A stretch of DNA of 64,000 nt from Shewanella sp. Arc9-LZ (GCF_010092445.1 NZ_CP048031.1:372001-436000), one strand, 5' to 3'; counted from the stretch's first letter, positions 25,134 through 35,294 are shown. The notes: generated from the letters alone by a model not told the origin. Translations and numbers: made by a program.

Positions 25134-26063
25134 TTAAACCACTTGCATCACTAAATAACTGGTGTAGCCAAGGTAACCAGCTAACAGAACACTACCTTCA
25201 CGGCGACCAATACGTAAGCCACTCCAAGCAAACGGTAATACCATGAACGCGAAGATCAACATGGCGATAAAATCGATTTCGTTAAATCCGGCCGCGGAAA
25301 CTGGGTGGATTAATGCTGTTGCGCCTAAAATACCGAGTACGTTGAAAATATTTGATCCAACAACATTACCGATGGCAATGTCACTTTGACCTTTAAGAGC
25401 TGCCATCACCGAGGTGACAAGCTCTGGCATACTGGTACCAATAGCCACAATGGTTAAGCCGATGATGACTTCGCTAATGCCAAACTGTTTGGCTAAATCG
25501 ACGGCACCATCAACAAATAATATGCCACCACCAACTAACATCGCGATACCAACAATGATTAATGCGATAGATAAGCCAGGGTGTTGTGGGCTGGCATCAA
25601 CATCCAGATCTTCTGGGTTATTTTTGGCACTAACATAACTAAAAACTAAATAGCCAACAAGCGCGCTGAATAAAATGGCACCGTCGATAAAGCTCACTTC
25701 ACCATCAAGCAGCAAAAACCACATTAATACTGAAGCGGCAATCATGATAGGGATGTCGCGCTTCACCATTTGAGATTGCACTGTAATAGGGCGAATAAGA
25801 GCGGTGATAGCTAGAATTAAACCAATGTTGACAATGTTGGAGCCGACGACATTACCTAAGGCTATACCTGGATTACCTGCTAATGCTGATTTAACACTAA
25901 CGGCTAATTCAGGGGCGCTGGTACCAAATGCCACAATGGTTAAGCCAATAATAAGTGGGGCAATGCCCAAACGTAGCGCTACGGCACTGGCTCCGCGCAC
26001 AAGTGCTTCAGCGCCAATGGTTAAAATAATAAAACCGCCGATAATGGATAACGCAATGAACAT
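25134..26063 (-). CDS. Calcium/sodium antiporter (CaCA family, YrbG-like)
   Basis: A 309-aa membrane protein with about ten helices in two inverted halves. Both alpha repeats are visible: [10 protein letters not shown] with [12 protein letters not shown] in the first half and [10 protein letters not shown] with [12 protein letters not shown] in the second; these Glu- and Asn-bearing segments form the ion-binding site of the family. It should exchange Ca2+ or another cation for Na+ or H+ at the inner membrane. Transcribed alone, with a terminator at its end. Confidence 0.92.
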   Translation of the reverse strand: MFIALSIIGGFIILTIGAEALVRGASAVALRLGIAPLIIGLTIVAFGTSAPELAVSVKSALAGNPGIALGNVVGSNIVNIGLILAITALIRPITVQSQMVKRDIPIMIAASVLMWFLLLDGEVSFIDGAILFSALVGYLVFSYVSAKNNPEDLDVDASPQHPGLSIALIIVGIAMLVGGGILFVDGAVDLAKQFGISEVIIGLTIVAIGTSMPELVTSVMAALKGQSDIAIGNVVGSNIFNVLGILGATALIHPVSAAGFNEIDFIAMLIFAFMVLPFAWSGLRIGRREGSVLLAGYLGYTSYLVMQVV

Positions 26064-26148
26064 TCGAGTTTCTGCCTAATAAATGGTGTACAACGATATT
26101 GTTAACGCTGCATAGTTAATGGCGGGTATATTGACAGAATATGTCAAA

Positions 26149-26175
26149 AAAATACACGCATATTGCGTGTATTTT
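26149..26175 (-). terminator. Terminator after the acyl-CoA ligase gene
   Basis: Perfect 12-bp stem (26149-26160 with 26164-26175) with a TAT loop and A/T-rich ends that give T runs on both strands. It lies 29 bp after the ligase stop codon. Confidence 0.85.
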
Positions 26176-26203
26176 TTGAAGATAGATAATCGTTAGCTGA
26201 TTA

Positions 26204-27859
26204 TTACAACTCGTCTTCCCAACGTACTTTGGCGCCGCGAACACCGTCTACTTTGGCGGTAAACGCTTTTTCAAGTACGTGACGTTTAATTTTTAACGTC
26301 GGGGTTAACACGTCATTCTCAATGGTCCACTCATCATTAACAACGATAATGGCATCAACATGTTCGTGTGACTCTAAATGTGGATTAACACCATCGAGAG
26401 TCTCTTTTAACGATGTTCTTACTTCTTCGCGAGGCTGAAGTTTTGAACCTTCTGAAAGCTGCACTAACGCGACCGGATGTGGTAAGCCTGAACCGATAAC
26501 ACAAATTAAATCTACATGAGTGTCCTGAGCTAATTTACGTTCAATCGGCACTGGAGCAACATACTTACCTTTTGAGGTTTTGAAATTGTCTTTAACGCGG
26601 CCGGTAATGTCGATGTAACCGTCTGCGTCAATTTCGCACAAATCGCCAGTGTGGAAAAAGCCATCTTCAGTAAATGCTGCGGCGGTGGCTTCTTCTTGTA
26701 AGTAATAACCGTTCATCAAGCCTGGGCTTTTAACTAATAACTCACCTTCTTCAGTTTGACGTACTAAGCAGCCTTCAACTGGCCGGCCAACCGTGCCGAT
26801 CTTCTTGGCGTTGAATGGGAAGTTAATTATCGAGTAAGCACAGTTTTCGGTCATTCCCCACGCTTCACAAATATCGATGCCAATGCTGTAATACCATTGA
26901 ATCAATGATGGTGGGATGGGTGCTGAGCCTGAGCCGTTCAAGCGAGATTGGTCGAGTCCCAAACCTTTCTTAATTTTACGCTTAACAATACTGCTAATGA
27001 TGGGCAGTTTGAGTAAGGTTTTGAGTTTTTTCTCACCAATCTTGTTGATGATATTTAATTGGAATACTGTCCATAAACGCGGTACCGAGAAAAACACCGT
27101 TGGGCGACAGCGTTGAATATCATCAACAAATGAGTCGAGGCTTTCTACAAAAGAAACCGTTGCCCCTGAATAAAATGACGAGCCTTCAATAGCCACACGT
27201 TCGGTAATGTGTGCTAGCGGTAAGTACGATAATAGTCGGTCAGTAGTATTGGTTTGTAAATCACGAATCACCGCTTCGCACGCCCAGCCATAACTGGTAA
27301 AGCTTTGAATCGCGCCTTTGGGTTTGCCGGTTGAACCTGAGGTGTAAATCAGGGTCATGACTTGATCTGCAGTTGGGAACGGCTCGTCAACGAGCGGCTG
27401 ACCCAGCTTTAACAAGTGATCCCAATGATATTGTGCTGGCATGGTGTCATATGGCATGGCTAAACGGAGAATTTCACCGCCAACAGCGGCTTCTTGTTCA
27501 GCCCAATGATCGAGTTTACCGGTAAAAATGGCTTTAGCGCCGCTATGTTCAAGTACATAACGAATAGTTTCTGCATTAGCAGTTGGATACACCGGCACAC
27601 TAATGTAACCACCGTACATTAATGCTAAATCGACAATAAACCACTCGGCACAGTTTTTCGACAACACAGCAATTTTATCGCCACGTTCTAAACCTAAATG
27701 ACGCAGTGAACCTGCAATTTGTTGCATCTTTTGCTGAACTTCACGCCATGTGAAATCAACATATTTACCGTCAATCGGCTGGCGAAGGTAAACTTTGTCA
27801 CCTTGCGTATCTACCCAATGAGACAACATCTCAACAGGAGTTTTAATTAAATTTTCCAT
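26204..27859 (-). CDS. Long-chain acyl-CoA synthetase (AMP-forming)
   Basis: About 551 aa of the ANL superfamily. Visible motifs are LIYTSGSTGKPKGAI (nucleotide-binding P-loop-like), an AWGMTENC block of the A5 type, and HTGDLCEIDADGYIDITGR of the A7-A8 hinge, followed by the mobile C-terminal domain with a GKYVAP motif. It activates long-chain fatty acids to CoA thioesters for beta-oxidation or lipid synthesis. I chose the ATG at 27859 (GGAAG 5 nt upstream) over an ATG four codons earlier. It is not part of the pigment operon; exact chain-length preference is unknown. Confidence 0.87.
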   Translation of the reverse strand: MENLIKTPVEMLSHWVDTQGDKVYLRQPIDGKYVDFTWREVQQKMQQIAGSLRHLGLERGDKIAVLSKNCAEWFIVDLALMYGGYISVPVYPTANAETIRYVLEHSGAKAIFTGKLDHWAEQEAAVGGEILRLAMPYDTMPAQYHWDHLLKLGQPLVDEPFPTADQVMTLIYTSGSTGKPKGAIQSFTSYGWACEAVIRDLQTNTTDRLLSYLPLAHITERVAIEGSSFYSGATVSFVESLDSFVDDIQRCRPTVFFSVPRLWTVFQLNIINKIGEKKLKTLLKLPIISSIVKRKIKKGLGLDQSRLNGSGSAPIPPSLIQWYYSIGIDICEAWGMTENCAYSIINFPFNAKKIGTVGRPVEGCLVRQTEEGELLVKSPGLMNGYYLQEEATAAAFTEDGFFHTGDLCEIDADGYIDITGRVKDNFKTSKGKYVAPVPIERKLAQDTHVDLICVIGSGLPHPVALVQLSEGSKLQPREEVRTSLKETLDGVNPHLESHEHVDAIIVVNDEWTIENDVLTPTLKIKRHVLEKAFTAKVDGVRGAKVRWEDEL

Positions 27860-28048
27860 CGACGCTTCCATGTTCTTTATTGTTATTGTGGGTCTCTATA
27901 AATTTAGTATGGCCATTTTTGTGCGCTGGCGCAAACAATTGCACAGTATGTGTGCAAGATAACACTATAAACACGTTAGCAGAATCTACTGAATAAACAA
28001 TATATATTGAGCAAATACTCTACTTTGAAAAAGTCATAGGTAATAAAA

Positions 28049-28067
28049 AAGGCGCCCTAGGCGCCTT
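28049..28067 (-). terminator. Terminator of the gmk/rpoZ-spoT-ridA run
   Basis: 8-bp GC-rich stem (28049-28056 with 28060-28067) with a CTA loop, followed on the minus strand by TTTTTTA. Placed 24 bp after the ridA stop. Confidence 0.88.
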
Positions 28068-28090
28068 AAGAAAATATCATACAGTTGTAC

Positions 28091-28474
28091 TTATATTTCC
28101 ATTATTCCATCCATTTCTACCAATGATCCTTTTGGTAACTCTTTGACGCCAATAGCGGCACGAGCTGGATAAGGTTGTTGGAAGTAACGACTCATAATTT
28201 CGTTTACAGTGGCAAAATGAGATAAATCGGTTAAGAAGATATTGAGCTTAACGATGTCACTCATTCTTCCACCTGCTGCTTCACATACAGCGGTCAAATT
28301 TTCGAACACTTGTACGACTTGTTCTGCAAAATCATCGCTTACCATGGTCATGGTTTTTGGATCTAACGGAATTTGACCTGAAAGATAAACGGTACTGCCG
28401 ACTTTAACTGCTTGTGAGTAAGTGCCAATAGCTTGTGGAGCTTTGTCGGTTGCGATGATAATTTTTTCGGCCAT
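28091..28474 (-). CDS. ridA: RidA family reactive enamine/imine deaminase
   Basis: A 127-aa protein of the RidA subfamily, which hydrolyses 2-aminoacrylate and related enamines made by PLP enzymes. The conserved Arg that binds the substrate carboxylate is R105 in YPARAAIGV, and the N-terminal [12 protein letters not shown] block is typical. It follows spoT by 33 bp on the same strand and precedes a strong terminator. Confidence 0.92.
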   Translation of the reverse strand: MAEKIIIATDKAPQAIGTYSQAVKVGSTVYLSGQIPLDPKTMTMVSDDFAEQVVQVFENLTAVCEAAGGRMSDIVKLNIFLTDLSHFATVNEIMSRYFQQPYPARAAIGVKELPKGSLVEMDGIMEI

Positions 28475-28507
28475 AGTGTGCGTGCTCTCTTTAATAGTTA
28501 TCAGTGA

Positions 28508-30616
28508 CTAGCGGTTACGCGAGGTGCGTAATACTTCAGGTAAAACACGTATTCTGCGCATAACGTTTGCAAGGTGAACACGATCTTTAACTGAAATACG
28601 TAAATTAATCAAATACACTCGGCCATCACGTTCTTCGGTACTGAGATTATGAATATTAGATCCAGCAGATGCGATGATAGAAGTGATTTTTGCTAATGCA
28701 CCTTGATGGTTAACAATTTCAACCCGTAGATTTGCTTGGTATTCTGCGCCTTCTACGTTATCCCAATGCACTGAAATATACTTATCAGGTTCGCCTTGAT
28801 AGCCGCGAATATTGGCACAGCTTTCCATATGTACTACCAGACCTTTGCCTGGGCTTACATGGGCGATGACGGCATCACCAGGAATTGGGCGACAACAATT
28901 GGCGTAAGTGACCAACATACCTTCAGCACCGCGAATTGGCATTTGTGGTTTTTCTTTATTGCTATCTTGCGAATCAAACTGCTCACCAACCAAGCGCTGG
29001 GCAATCACAATGCTCATGGCATTGCCTAAGCCAATATCTGCTAGCAGCGAGTCTAAAGATGTGTGTTTGGTTTCTTTGATCACTTTCTCAAGTAATTCAG
29101 CCGGAATGGTCTCAAGCTTAGTATCACCTAAGGCATGGTTTAGTAAACGCTTACCTAATGCGATAGCGTTATCGCCTTTAAGACTCTTTAATACTTGACG
29201 AATTTTACCACGAGCTTTACCCGTTACGACAAAGTTTAACCATGCAGCATTAGGGCGAGCACCTTTTGCGGTAATGATTTCGACTGTTTGCCCTGAAATT
29301 AATGGTTGGCTCAGCGGGTATGCTTGACGATTGACGCGTGCGCCAACACAGGTATTGCCCACATCAGTATGCACTTCGTAGGCAAAATCGACGGCAGTGG
29401 CATTGACCGGCAATTCTAAGATACGACCTTCAGGGGTAAAAACGTAGATTTCTTCAGGGAATAATTCAGTTTTAACGTTTTCAACAAATTCAAATGAGCT
29501 GCTTGCACTTTGCTGTAACTCAAGCAAACTTTGCATCCATTTATGAGCACGAACTTGAGAAGTGCTTTGTTGAGCCGTATCGGTATTGTTTTTATACATC
29601 CAATGCGCAGCAACACCTTTGTCGGCCATTTGATCCATTTCTTCAGTGCGAATTTGCACTTCAACAGGAACCGCATGAGGGCCAAATAATGATGTGTGTA
29701 ATGATTGATAACCGTTGGCTTTGGGAATAGCGATATAATCTTTAAAACGTCCTGGTCGCGGCTTGTATAATCCGTGCATAGCGCCGAGCACGCGATAGCA
29801 GGTATCAATAGAGTCAACGATAACTCGGAACGCATAGATATCCATGACCTCTTGAAATTGCAGTTCTTTACTGCGCATTTTTCGATAAATCGAATAGAGG
29901 TTTTTTTCACGACCTTTGACTTTAGTGGGGATCCCAGCTTCTTCAAGGCGTGTTTCAATGGCCACTTCAATACTGTTAATTAATTCTTTACGATTCCCAC
30001 GAGCTGCTTTGACAACATCACGTATCACTCTATGTCGCATAGGGTAATAGGCTTGAAAACCTAAGTCTTCAAGTTCGATTTTGATATTGTGAATACCTAA
30101 TCGGTTAGCTATTGGGGCGTAGATTTCTAGGGTTTCGCGAGCAATACGACGACGTTTATCAGGGCGAAGTGAGCCCAGTGTGCGCATGTTGTGAGTTCGG
30201 TCAGCCAACTTGATGAGGATAACTCGAATATCTTGAGTCATTGCCATCATCATTTTACGGAAATTTTCCGCTTGGGCTTCTTTTCTATCACGAAACTTGA
30301 TTTTATCAAGCTTTGAAACACCTTCCACCAGTTCTGCAACCGCCACACCAAATAACTCTGTGAGTTCTTCTTTGGTGACAGGAGTATCTTCGATGGTGTC
30401 ATGAAGCAAGGCAGCCATAAGCGACTCGTGATCGAGACGCATGTCTGCCAAGATGCGGCTAACCGCAACCGGATGGGTAATATAAGGCTCGCCACTTGTG
30501 CGCATTTGCCCTTCGTGGGCATCACGCGCAACCAAATAGGCCTGCTTGAGTAATTCTACTTGATCCGGCTCTAAATAGCTGGATGCTGACTCTTTTAGAC
30601 CTTCAAACAGATACAA
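28508..30616 (-). CDS. spoT: Bifunctional (p)ppGpp synthase/hydrolase SpoT
   Basis: A 702-aa RelA/SpoT homologue that makes and degrades the stringent alarmone. The N-terminal HD hydrolase domain is intact (ITHPVAV..., LLHDTIEDTPVT) and hydrolase-competent; the synthetase domain follows (about 200-350), then TGS (about 390-450), helical, zinc-finger-like (YANCCRPIPGD) and ACT domains. It starts with TTG at 30616, supported by AAGGAG 9 nt upstream and by the conserved MYLFE N-terminus. It lies just after rpoZ, as in E. coli, but trmH and recG do not follow. Confidence 0.95.
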   Translation of the reverse strand: MYLFEGLKESASSYLEPDQVELLKQAYLVARDAHEGQMRTSGEPYITHPVAVSRILADMRLDHESLMAALLHDTIEDTPVTKEELTELFGVAVAELVEGVSKLDKIKFRDRKEAQAENFRKMMMAMTQDIRVILIKLADRTHNMRTLGSLRPDKRRRIARETLEIYAPIANRLGIHNIKIELEDLGFQAYYPMRHRVIRDVVKAARGNRKELINSIEVAIETRLEEAGIPTKVKGREKNLYSIYRKMRSKELQFQEVMDIYAFRVIVDSIDTCYRVLGAMHGLYKPRPGRFKDYIAIPKANGYQSLHTSLFGPHAVPVEVQIRTEEMDQMADKGVAAHWMYKNNTDTAQQSTSQVRAHKWMQSLLELQQSASSSFEFVENVKTELFPEEIYVFTPEGRILELPVNATAVDFAYEVHTDVGNTCVGARVNRQAYPLSQPLISGQTVEIITAKGARPNAAWLNFVVTGKARGKIRQVLKSLKGDNAIALGKRLLNHALGDTKLETIPAELLEKVIKETKHTSLDSLLADIGLGNAMSIVIAQRLVGEQFDSQDSNKEKPQMPIRGAEGMLVTYANCCRPIPGDAVIAHVSPGKGLVVHMESCANIRGYQGEPDKYISVHWDNVEGAEYQANLRVEIVNHQGALAKITSIIASAGSNIHNLSTEERDGRVYLINLRISVKDRVHLANVMRRIRVLPEVLRTSRNR

Positions 30617-30629
30617 GTGGCGCTACTCC

Positions 30630-30908
30630 TTATAAAACGCGGCCTTCTGCAATGGCTGCGACAGCGGCAATTTCAGCTGCTTCACGTTCACGAACAGTTT
30701 GGCGCTCATCAGCATCTAAAGTGTTTGAGGTGACTAAACCTAATTCGATTTCACGTAAAGCGACAACCGTTGGTTTATCATTCATCTCATCAACCATAGG
30801 TTCTTTACCTTGGACGGCGATTTGGCGTGCACGACGCGCTGCAACCAGGATCATATCAAAACGGTTGCCGATTTTATTTACGGCGTCTTCTACAGTTACG
30901 CGAGCCAT
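30630..30908 (-). CDS. rpoZ: RNA polymerase omega subunit
   Basis: A 92-aa protein with the conserved [21 protein letters not shown]-terminus that aids RNA polymerase assembly and takes part in ppGpp binding. It sits between gmk and spoT, 13 bp before the spoT start codon, the usual enterobacterial and Shewanella order. Confidence 0.96.
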   Translation of the reverse strand: MARVTVEDAVNKIGNRFDMILVAARRARQIAVQGKEPMVDEMNDKPTVVALREIELGLVTSNTLDADERQTVREREAAEIAAVAAIAEGRVL

Positions 30909-30968
30909 GTGTTGAAACTCCAGTGTTATCTATGGGAAAAAATGACGCAAAATTGTACACTATGACAA

Positions 30969-31592
30969 TTAATCTGCCAAGAGATCAACAATCATATCAT
31001 TTTGCGCATGCTGCTGACTAGCACAGGTTAGCCTTTGACTGCGAATAATGGCGCTTAAATCGGCTAGCGCGTTATCGAAATCGTCATTTACAATTATAAA
31101 TTCGTATTGCGCATAATGTGACATTTCCGAAACGGCTTGTGCCATGCGCGAATCAATCACTTGCTGACTATCCTGACCTCGGCCAGTTAAACGACGTTCA
31201 AGCTCAGCTTTAGACGGCGGTAAAATAAACACTCTAATCGCCGTTGTCATTAATTTTTTTACTTGTTCTGCGCCCTGCCAATCAATATCAAGAAATACAT
31301 CGATGCCTTTATCTAATGTTTGTTCGATGACGAGCTTGGAAGTGCCATAAAAATTGCCAAAAACTTCGGCCCATTCAATAAAGGCATTTTGGGTAATTAG
31401 TGCTTTAAATTGTTCCACAGTAATAAAATGATAATGTTGGCCATCGACTTCGCCTGGACGAGGTTTGCGGGTCGTATGTGACACTGAAACCTGTTTATCG
31501 CTGGGTTTATCTTTTAATAGTGCTGATATAAGTGATGATTTACCTGCGCCACTAGGGGCTGACACAATAAAAAGATTTCCACGAGTGCTCAT
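30969..31592 (-). CDS. gmk: Guanylate kinase
   Basis: A 207-aa kinase that phosphorylates GMP to GDP with ATP, linking it to guanine nucleotide supply and ppGpp metabolism in this operon. The P-loop [11 protein letters not shown] is at residues 10-20, the GMP-binding [12 protein letters not shown] segment near 40-51. First gene of the gmk-rpoZ-spoT-ridA run, 60 bp before rpoZ. Confidence 0.95.
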   Translation of the reverse strand: MSTRGNLFIVSAPSGAGKSSLISALLKDKPSDKQVSVSHTTRKPRPGEVDGQHYHFITVEQFKALITQNAFIEWAEVFGNFYGTSKLVIEQTLDKGIDVFLDIDWQGAEQVKKLMTTAIRVFILPPSKAELERRLTGRGQDSQQVIDSRMAQAVSEMSHYAQYEFIIVNDDFDNALADLSAIIRSQRLTCASQQHAQNDMIVDLLAD

Positions 31593-31965
31593 AAAAAGGG
31601 TTTCTCATCCGATTATTCATTAAGAAAGCTTAATATTATACTCGTTAACTGTAGGGTTATGCTAGCGCAATGATAGATATTGGTATTGTGTCTAAAATGC
31701 TCAAATAGCTATTAGATTAATGAAATCAACTCTTGGATTGCTTAAAAGTGACTTACGCGATAGTGAATAAAAAAGTAACGCAAAATCTAGGTTGGGTATG
31801 GCTTTATAAGATAAATTCTGTAGGCTTTGCGCTATTAATAGCGGGTGTCGATTTTGATGATGAGAACAATCCATTTGTGTTGTAATAACGCACGATAATC
31901 ACCGACTCATTCTGTTATGTAGCCAGCTGTTTTTTGATTTTTTTGTAAATGAATAGGAATGATTG
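31593..31965. other. Divergent intergenic region between gmk and the DUF805 gene
   Basis: About 370 bp. On the minus strand a TATAAT hexamer (complement of 31635-31640) lies about 43 bp upstream of gmk and is a candidate -10 box; no convincing -35 was found. AGGA precedes the plus-strand gene start. No hairpins of note or RNA gene seen. Confidence 0.5.
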
Positions 31966-33255
31966 ATGTCTGTAAAAACCCTACTGTGCCGAGATGGTCG
32001 TGACACAGGCTTAAGGTTAATGGGAGTTATTTTAGCTGCATTTTTGTTGCTAATAATCTCTGCTGTTGTATTTCCGGCAAGTGTAATTAATTGGATTGTG
32101 ACGCTAGCAGTAATGCCTGTTGTTGGTTTATCGGCTGTTCGTCGCTTAAATGATGCCAATAAGTCGATTAAATTGGCAATGGTATGTGTTGTTCCGGTAT
32201 TGGTTTTTGGCATATTAACCTACTTAATGGCGCCTTTAGGCGCACTAGCAGGAGTGTTTTTGTTTGGCCTGGCTTGTGGTGGCTACTTAGCATTCTTACC
32301 GGCTAAAAATTCAATTAACTATGTGCAAGGATATTATGGACCAAGCATGGTATCAGTATCCATTTCGGGCTCGGTTTTTCATCGACAAGAACCGGTAATG
32401 AAAGGGCAGGTTATGCCTGTTCATGAGCAGCCTGATAACACTTTTTCATCAAGAGAGCCAGCTGATGAAGTAGCGTTTACGGGGGTAACTCATCCAGATT
32501 CTGCCGATAGAGACAAACATCCATTTAATGATGATGCTGTGCCGCAAACAAGTTTCGAGCAAGCTGGCACACACATGGATCAACATTTCGATACAGCAAC
32601 AGAAGATGATCCGGTCAATTCGTTTTCGACGTCGCAAGAACGTAGTCATCAGCCGCTTTATGTTGATCAAGATGCGTTGCAGTCAGGGTCGATTACTGAA
32701 CTTGCAAAATCTTGGCTGAATGTGGCTAAGTTACACCAGACAAATTTGATTTTAATCGGTAAAATTGCTGCGGCTATTATTGCTGTTAGTGTGGTTGTGT
32801 ATTTGGTTTTCACTTTAATCAGTGTATTTTCTGGCGACGGCACAGAGCAAACTGAGCATGTTGATGATATGAGTAATCAACAACAAGCAAGCATTCGACA
32901 AATGATCAAACTGCCTGATGGGTTTTGGCTCGCTTTAGAGGGCGAAATCCTTATCGTACGTTGGTTAGGTGAAAGTGGTGATAAACAAAATTTATGGCGT
33001 TTAGCGACTGCAATAGGTGATAAAACCTGTACCAACCTTGAATTTAATGACGGTAGCCGTTACCGACCAATAACGGTTGATCTACTAGATGATGGTGCCA
33101 GTGAAGCTCGATTTACGCCACTGGATAAAGATGCCATTGTTAATCATGTTGCGCTTAGAGGTAGCTTTAAGTTGTGTGGTTATGAATTTAGTTTAAAGGG
33201 CAGCCAAGCAACATTAATGCAAAACCCTCAATTTGAAATGATACTAAGCCAGTAA
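31966..33255 (+). CDS. DUF805 domain membrane protein with extra C-terminal domain
   Basis: About 429 aa. The N-terminus matches DUF805: a conserved RDGRDTGLR segment, two or three membrane helices and VRRLNDANKS. Then comes an acidic, low-complexity stretch (about residues 150-240), one more membrane helix (about 262-288) and a C-terminal domain of about 130 residues with four cysteine-poor strands and a paired C...C (DKTC...FKLC). The function is unknown. I chose the ATG at 31966; an in-frame TTG directly before it is less likely. It may present the C-terminal domain to the periplasm. Confidence 0.7.
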   Translation: MSVKTLLCRDGRDTGLRLMGVILAAFLLLIISAVVFPASVINWIVTLAVMPVVGLSAVRRLNDANKSIKLAMVCVVPVLVFGILTYLMAPLGALAGVFLFGLACGGYLAFLPAKNSINYVQGYYGPSMVSVSISGSVFHRQEPVMKGQVMPVHEQPDNTFSSREPADEVAFTGVTHPDSADRDKHPFNDDAVPQTSFEQAGTHMDQHFDTATEDDPVNSFSTSQERSHQPLYVDQDALQSGSITELAKSWLNVAKLHQTNLILIGKIAAAIIAVSVVVYLVFTLISVFSGDGTEQTEHVDDMSNQQQASIRQMIKLPDGFWLALEGEILIVRWLGESGDKQNLWRLATAIGDKTCTNLEFNDGSRYRPITVDLLDDGASEARFTPLDKDAIVNHVALRGSFKLCGYEFSLKGSQATLMQNPQFEMILSQ

Positions 33256-33263
33256 CCATTATT

Positions 33264-33299
33264 AAGGTAACCAAACAGAAGAAATGTGTTGGTTATCTT
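33264..33299 (+). terminator. Possible terminator after the DUF805 gene
   Basis: An 11-12-bp stem with one G-T pair (about 33264-33274 with 33289-33299) and a 14-nt loop, ending in TTT. It is weaker than the other terminators here and only 33 bp before the next gene. Confidence 0.45.
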
Positions 33300-33331
33300 T
33301 GGCTTTGATGAACATGATTTGGAGTTTTTGA

Positions 33332-34402
33332 TTGGTCAATTTTATCCGTAAAAATGTATTGCCTCAGTTTGGTTTTAGTCGTGAGCATAGTACGCTTTAT
33401 CCATTGGGTAATGGCCATATTAATCAAACCTTCTTGGTGAGTGATAAATCAAAATCGTTGGTGTTGCAGCGCATTAATACCCAAGTATTTATTGAACCTA
33501 AGGTGGTCATTCAAAATGCTGCCAATATCAGCCAGCACTTACTGATTAAACGCCAACAGCAGCATTATCCATTACAAGTGGTTAGTCCAATAGCCACTAT
33601 AGCAGGTGCACTATATTTGGATTTAGGCGAACAAGGTTTTTGGCGAGCAATAGATTACTTACCTCATAGCAACACGATTGAAGTGGTTGATACACCAGCT
33701 CAAGCTAAGTTGGCAGCTGAGGCTTTTGGTCATTTTGCCGCAGCATTAAGTGATTTGAACCCTAGTTACATTGTCGATGTTATCCCTGATTTTTTGAATT
33801 TACCTCAACGTATCGCTCAATTGCGTGATGCAAAGGCAGCTGACACTCACAATCGATTAAGTCATTGTAAAGATTGGGTCAATTTGTGTTTGTCACAGAC
33901 AGATTTACTGGCAGCATTGGTACAATACGAAGCCGAATTACCGGTTCGAATATGTCATAATGATACTAAAATCAATAATATGCTGTTTGATGGGCGAGAT
34001 ATGTCCAGCATGGCCATTATTGATTTAGATACCTGCATGAAAGGATATTTGATGTATGACTTTGGTGATATGGTGCGCGCTTTTTGCTCTCCAGAGCCAG
34101 AAGACTCAACTAATTTAACCAATGTATATGCCCGACCTGAGATTATTATTGCCGCAGCAAAATCGTACATGGAATCTCTAGCTGACATTATTACTCCGCT
34201 CGAAAAACGTAGTTTATGGCTCGGCACTAAAGTGATGCCATTAATGCTTGGGGTACGGTTTTTAACGGATTATTTAAATGGCGATACTTATTTTGGGATC
34301 AAATATCAAACTCACAATCTTGATCGCGCTATAAATCAGTTAACTATTTATCAAAGTCTACTGCAGCAAGAAGCGCAGTTAATGTCATTATTTAACTCGT
34401 AG
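33332..34402 (+). CDS. Phosphotransferase family kinase (NahK-like sugar kinase)
   Basis: A 356-aa protein of the APH/choline-kinase-like fold. Motifs visible are the Brenner-type catalytic ICHNDTKINNMLF (about 207-219) and the metal-binding IIDLDT (about 228-233) followed by YDFGDMVR. This pattern is closest to N-acetylhexosamine 1-kinase (NahK), which makes sugar 1-phosphates. It starts with TTG at 33332, supported by GGAG 7 nt upstream. No amino-sugar genes flank it, so the substrate is uncertain; homoserine or aminoglycoside kinases share the fold. Confidence 0.75.
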   Translation: MVNFIRKNVLPQFGFSREHSTLYPLGNGHINQTFLVSDKSKSLVLQRINTQVFIEPKVVIQNAANISQHLLIKRQQQHYPLQVVSPIATIAGALYLDLGEQGFWRAIDYLPHSNTIEVVDTPAQAKLAAEAFGHFAAALSDLNPSYIVDVIPDFLNLPQRIAQLRDAKAADTHNRLSHCKDWVNLCLSQTDLLAALVQYEAELPVRICHNDTKINNMLFDGRDMSSMAIIDLDTCMKGYLMYDFGDMVRAFCSPEPEDSTNLTNVYARPEIIIAAAKSYMESLADIITPLEKRSLWLGTKVMPLMLGVRFLTDYLNGDTYFGIKYQTHNLDRAINQLTIYQSLLQQEAQLMSLFNS

Positions 34403-34535
34403 TCACCATCGTTAACTCACTTCAGCTTGAGATCATACCTATTACCATAAGTAGCAGCACAAAAAGTTTTATAATAATGGGCATTATTTTGATCTGAGGT
34501 TAGTTATTCATTTAAACAAAAGAAGGACTTTGTAG

Positions 34536-35237
34536 ATGTCGAATTTGCTCAATAAATATAAATGGATTTTATTTGATGCCGATGAAACGCTATTTCATTT
34601 CGATGCTTTTGCTGGATTGAAATTAATGTTTTCGCGCTTTGAAGTTGATTTTAATATTGATGACTTTGCTGTTTATCAGCAAGTAAATAAACCATTGTGG
34701 GTCGAGTATCAAAACGGTTTAATTAGTGCTACGCATTTACAACATACCCGATTCCATCACTGGGCGAACAAACTATCTGTTACTCCACAGCATCTAAACA
34801 GTCAGTTTCTTGCGGCTATGGCCGATATTTGTCAGCCATTGCCTGGTGCCCGGGAACTGATTGATTCTCTAAGCGGTAAAGTTAACCTTGGTATAATTAC
34901 TAATGGTTTTACCGAGCTACAAAATATCCGCTTGAGCCGTACTGGTTTTGAAGATGCTTTTAATCCGGTGGTTATTTCTGAACAACTAGGTATAGCAAAG
35001 CCAGATGTTGCTATTTTTCATCATGCTTTTAGCTTAATGGGAAAGCCGGAGAAGCATCAAGTACTTATGGTTGGCGATAACTTACATTCTGACATCTTAG
35101 GCGGTATCAATGCAGGTATCGACACTTGTTGGTTAAATCATCATGACGAACCTATAAGTGATGATATCTCTCCAAGTTATCAGGTTCGTAATTTAACTGA
35201 ACTGCATCAATTACTGATACCCAACACCATTGTCTAA
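34536..35237 (+). CDS. yjjG: HAD-family pyrimidine 5'-nucleotidase YjjG
   Basis: A 233-aa HAD phosphatase with motif I DADET (nucleophile D14 in LFDADETLF), motif II TNGF, a catalytic Lys region near IAKPDVAIF and motif IV GDNLHSDILGG. YjjG dephosphorylates pyrimidine and non-canonical nucleotides and guards against their incorporation. AAGGA lies 9 nt upstream of the ATG. A shared bidirectional terminator separates it from convergent mrcA. Confidence 0.88.
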   Translation: MSNLLNKYKWILFDADETLFHFDAFAGLKLMFSRFEVDFNIDDFAVYQQVNKPLWVEYQNGLISATHLQHTRFHHWANKLSVTPQHLNSQFLAAMADICQPLPGARELIDSLSGKVNLGIITNGFTELQNIRLSRTGFEDAFNPVVISEQLGIAKPDVAIFHHAFSLMGKPEKHQVLMVGDNLHSDILGGINAGIDTCWLNHHDEPISDDISPSYQVRNLTELHQLLIPNTIV

Positions 35238-35264
35238 GATTAAATACGCTATAAAATCAGTAAT

Positions 35265-35294
35265 AAAAAAGCCATTCGACTGAATGGCTTTTTT
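35265..35294. terminator. Bidirectional terminator between yjjG and mrcA
   Basis: Perfect 13-bp stem (35265-35277 with 35282-35294), GACT loop, with A6 and T6 ends so it works for both convergent genes. Confidence 0.92.

Noticed and set aside
29416..29970. A 184-codon frame on the minus strand inside spoT
   Set aside because: It is an alternative frame of the intact spoT gene, low-complexity and without any recognised domain.
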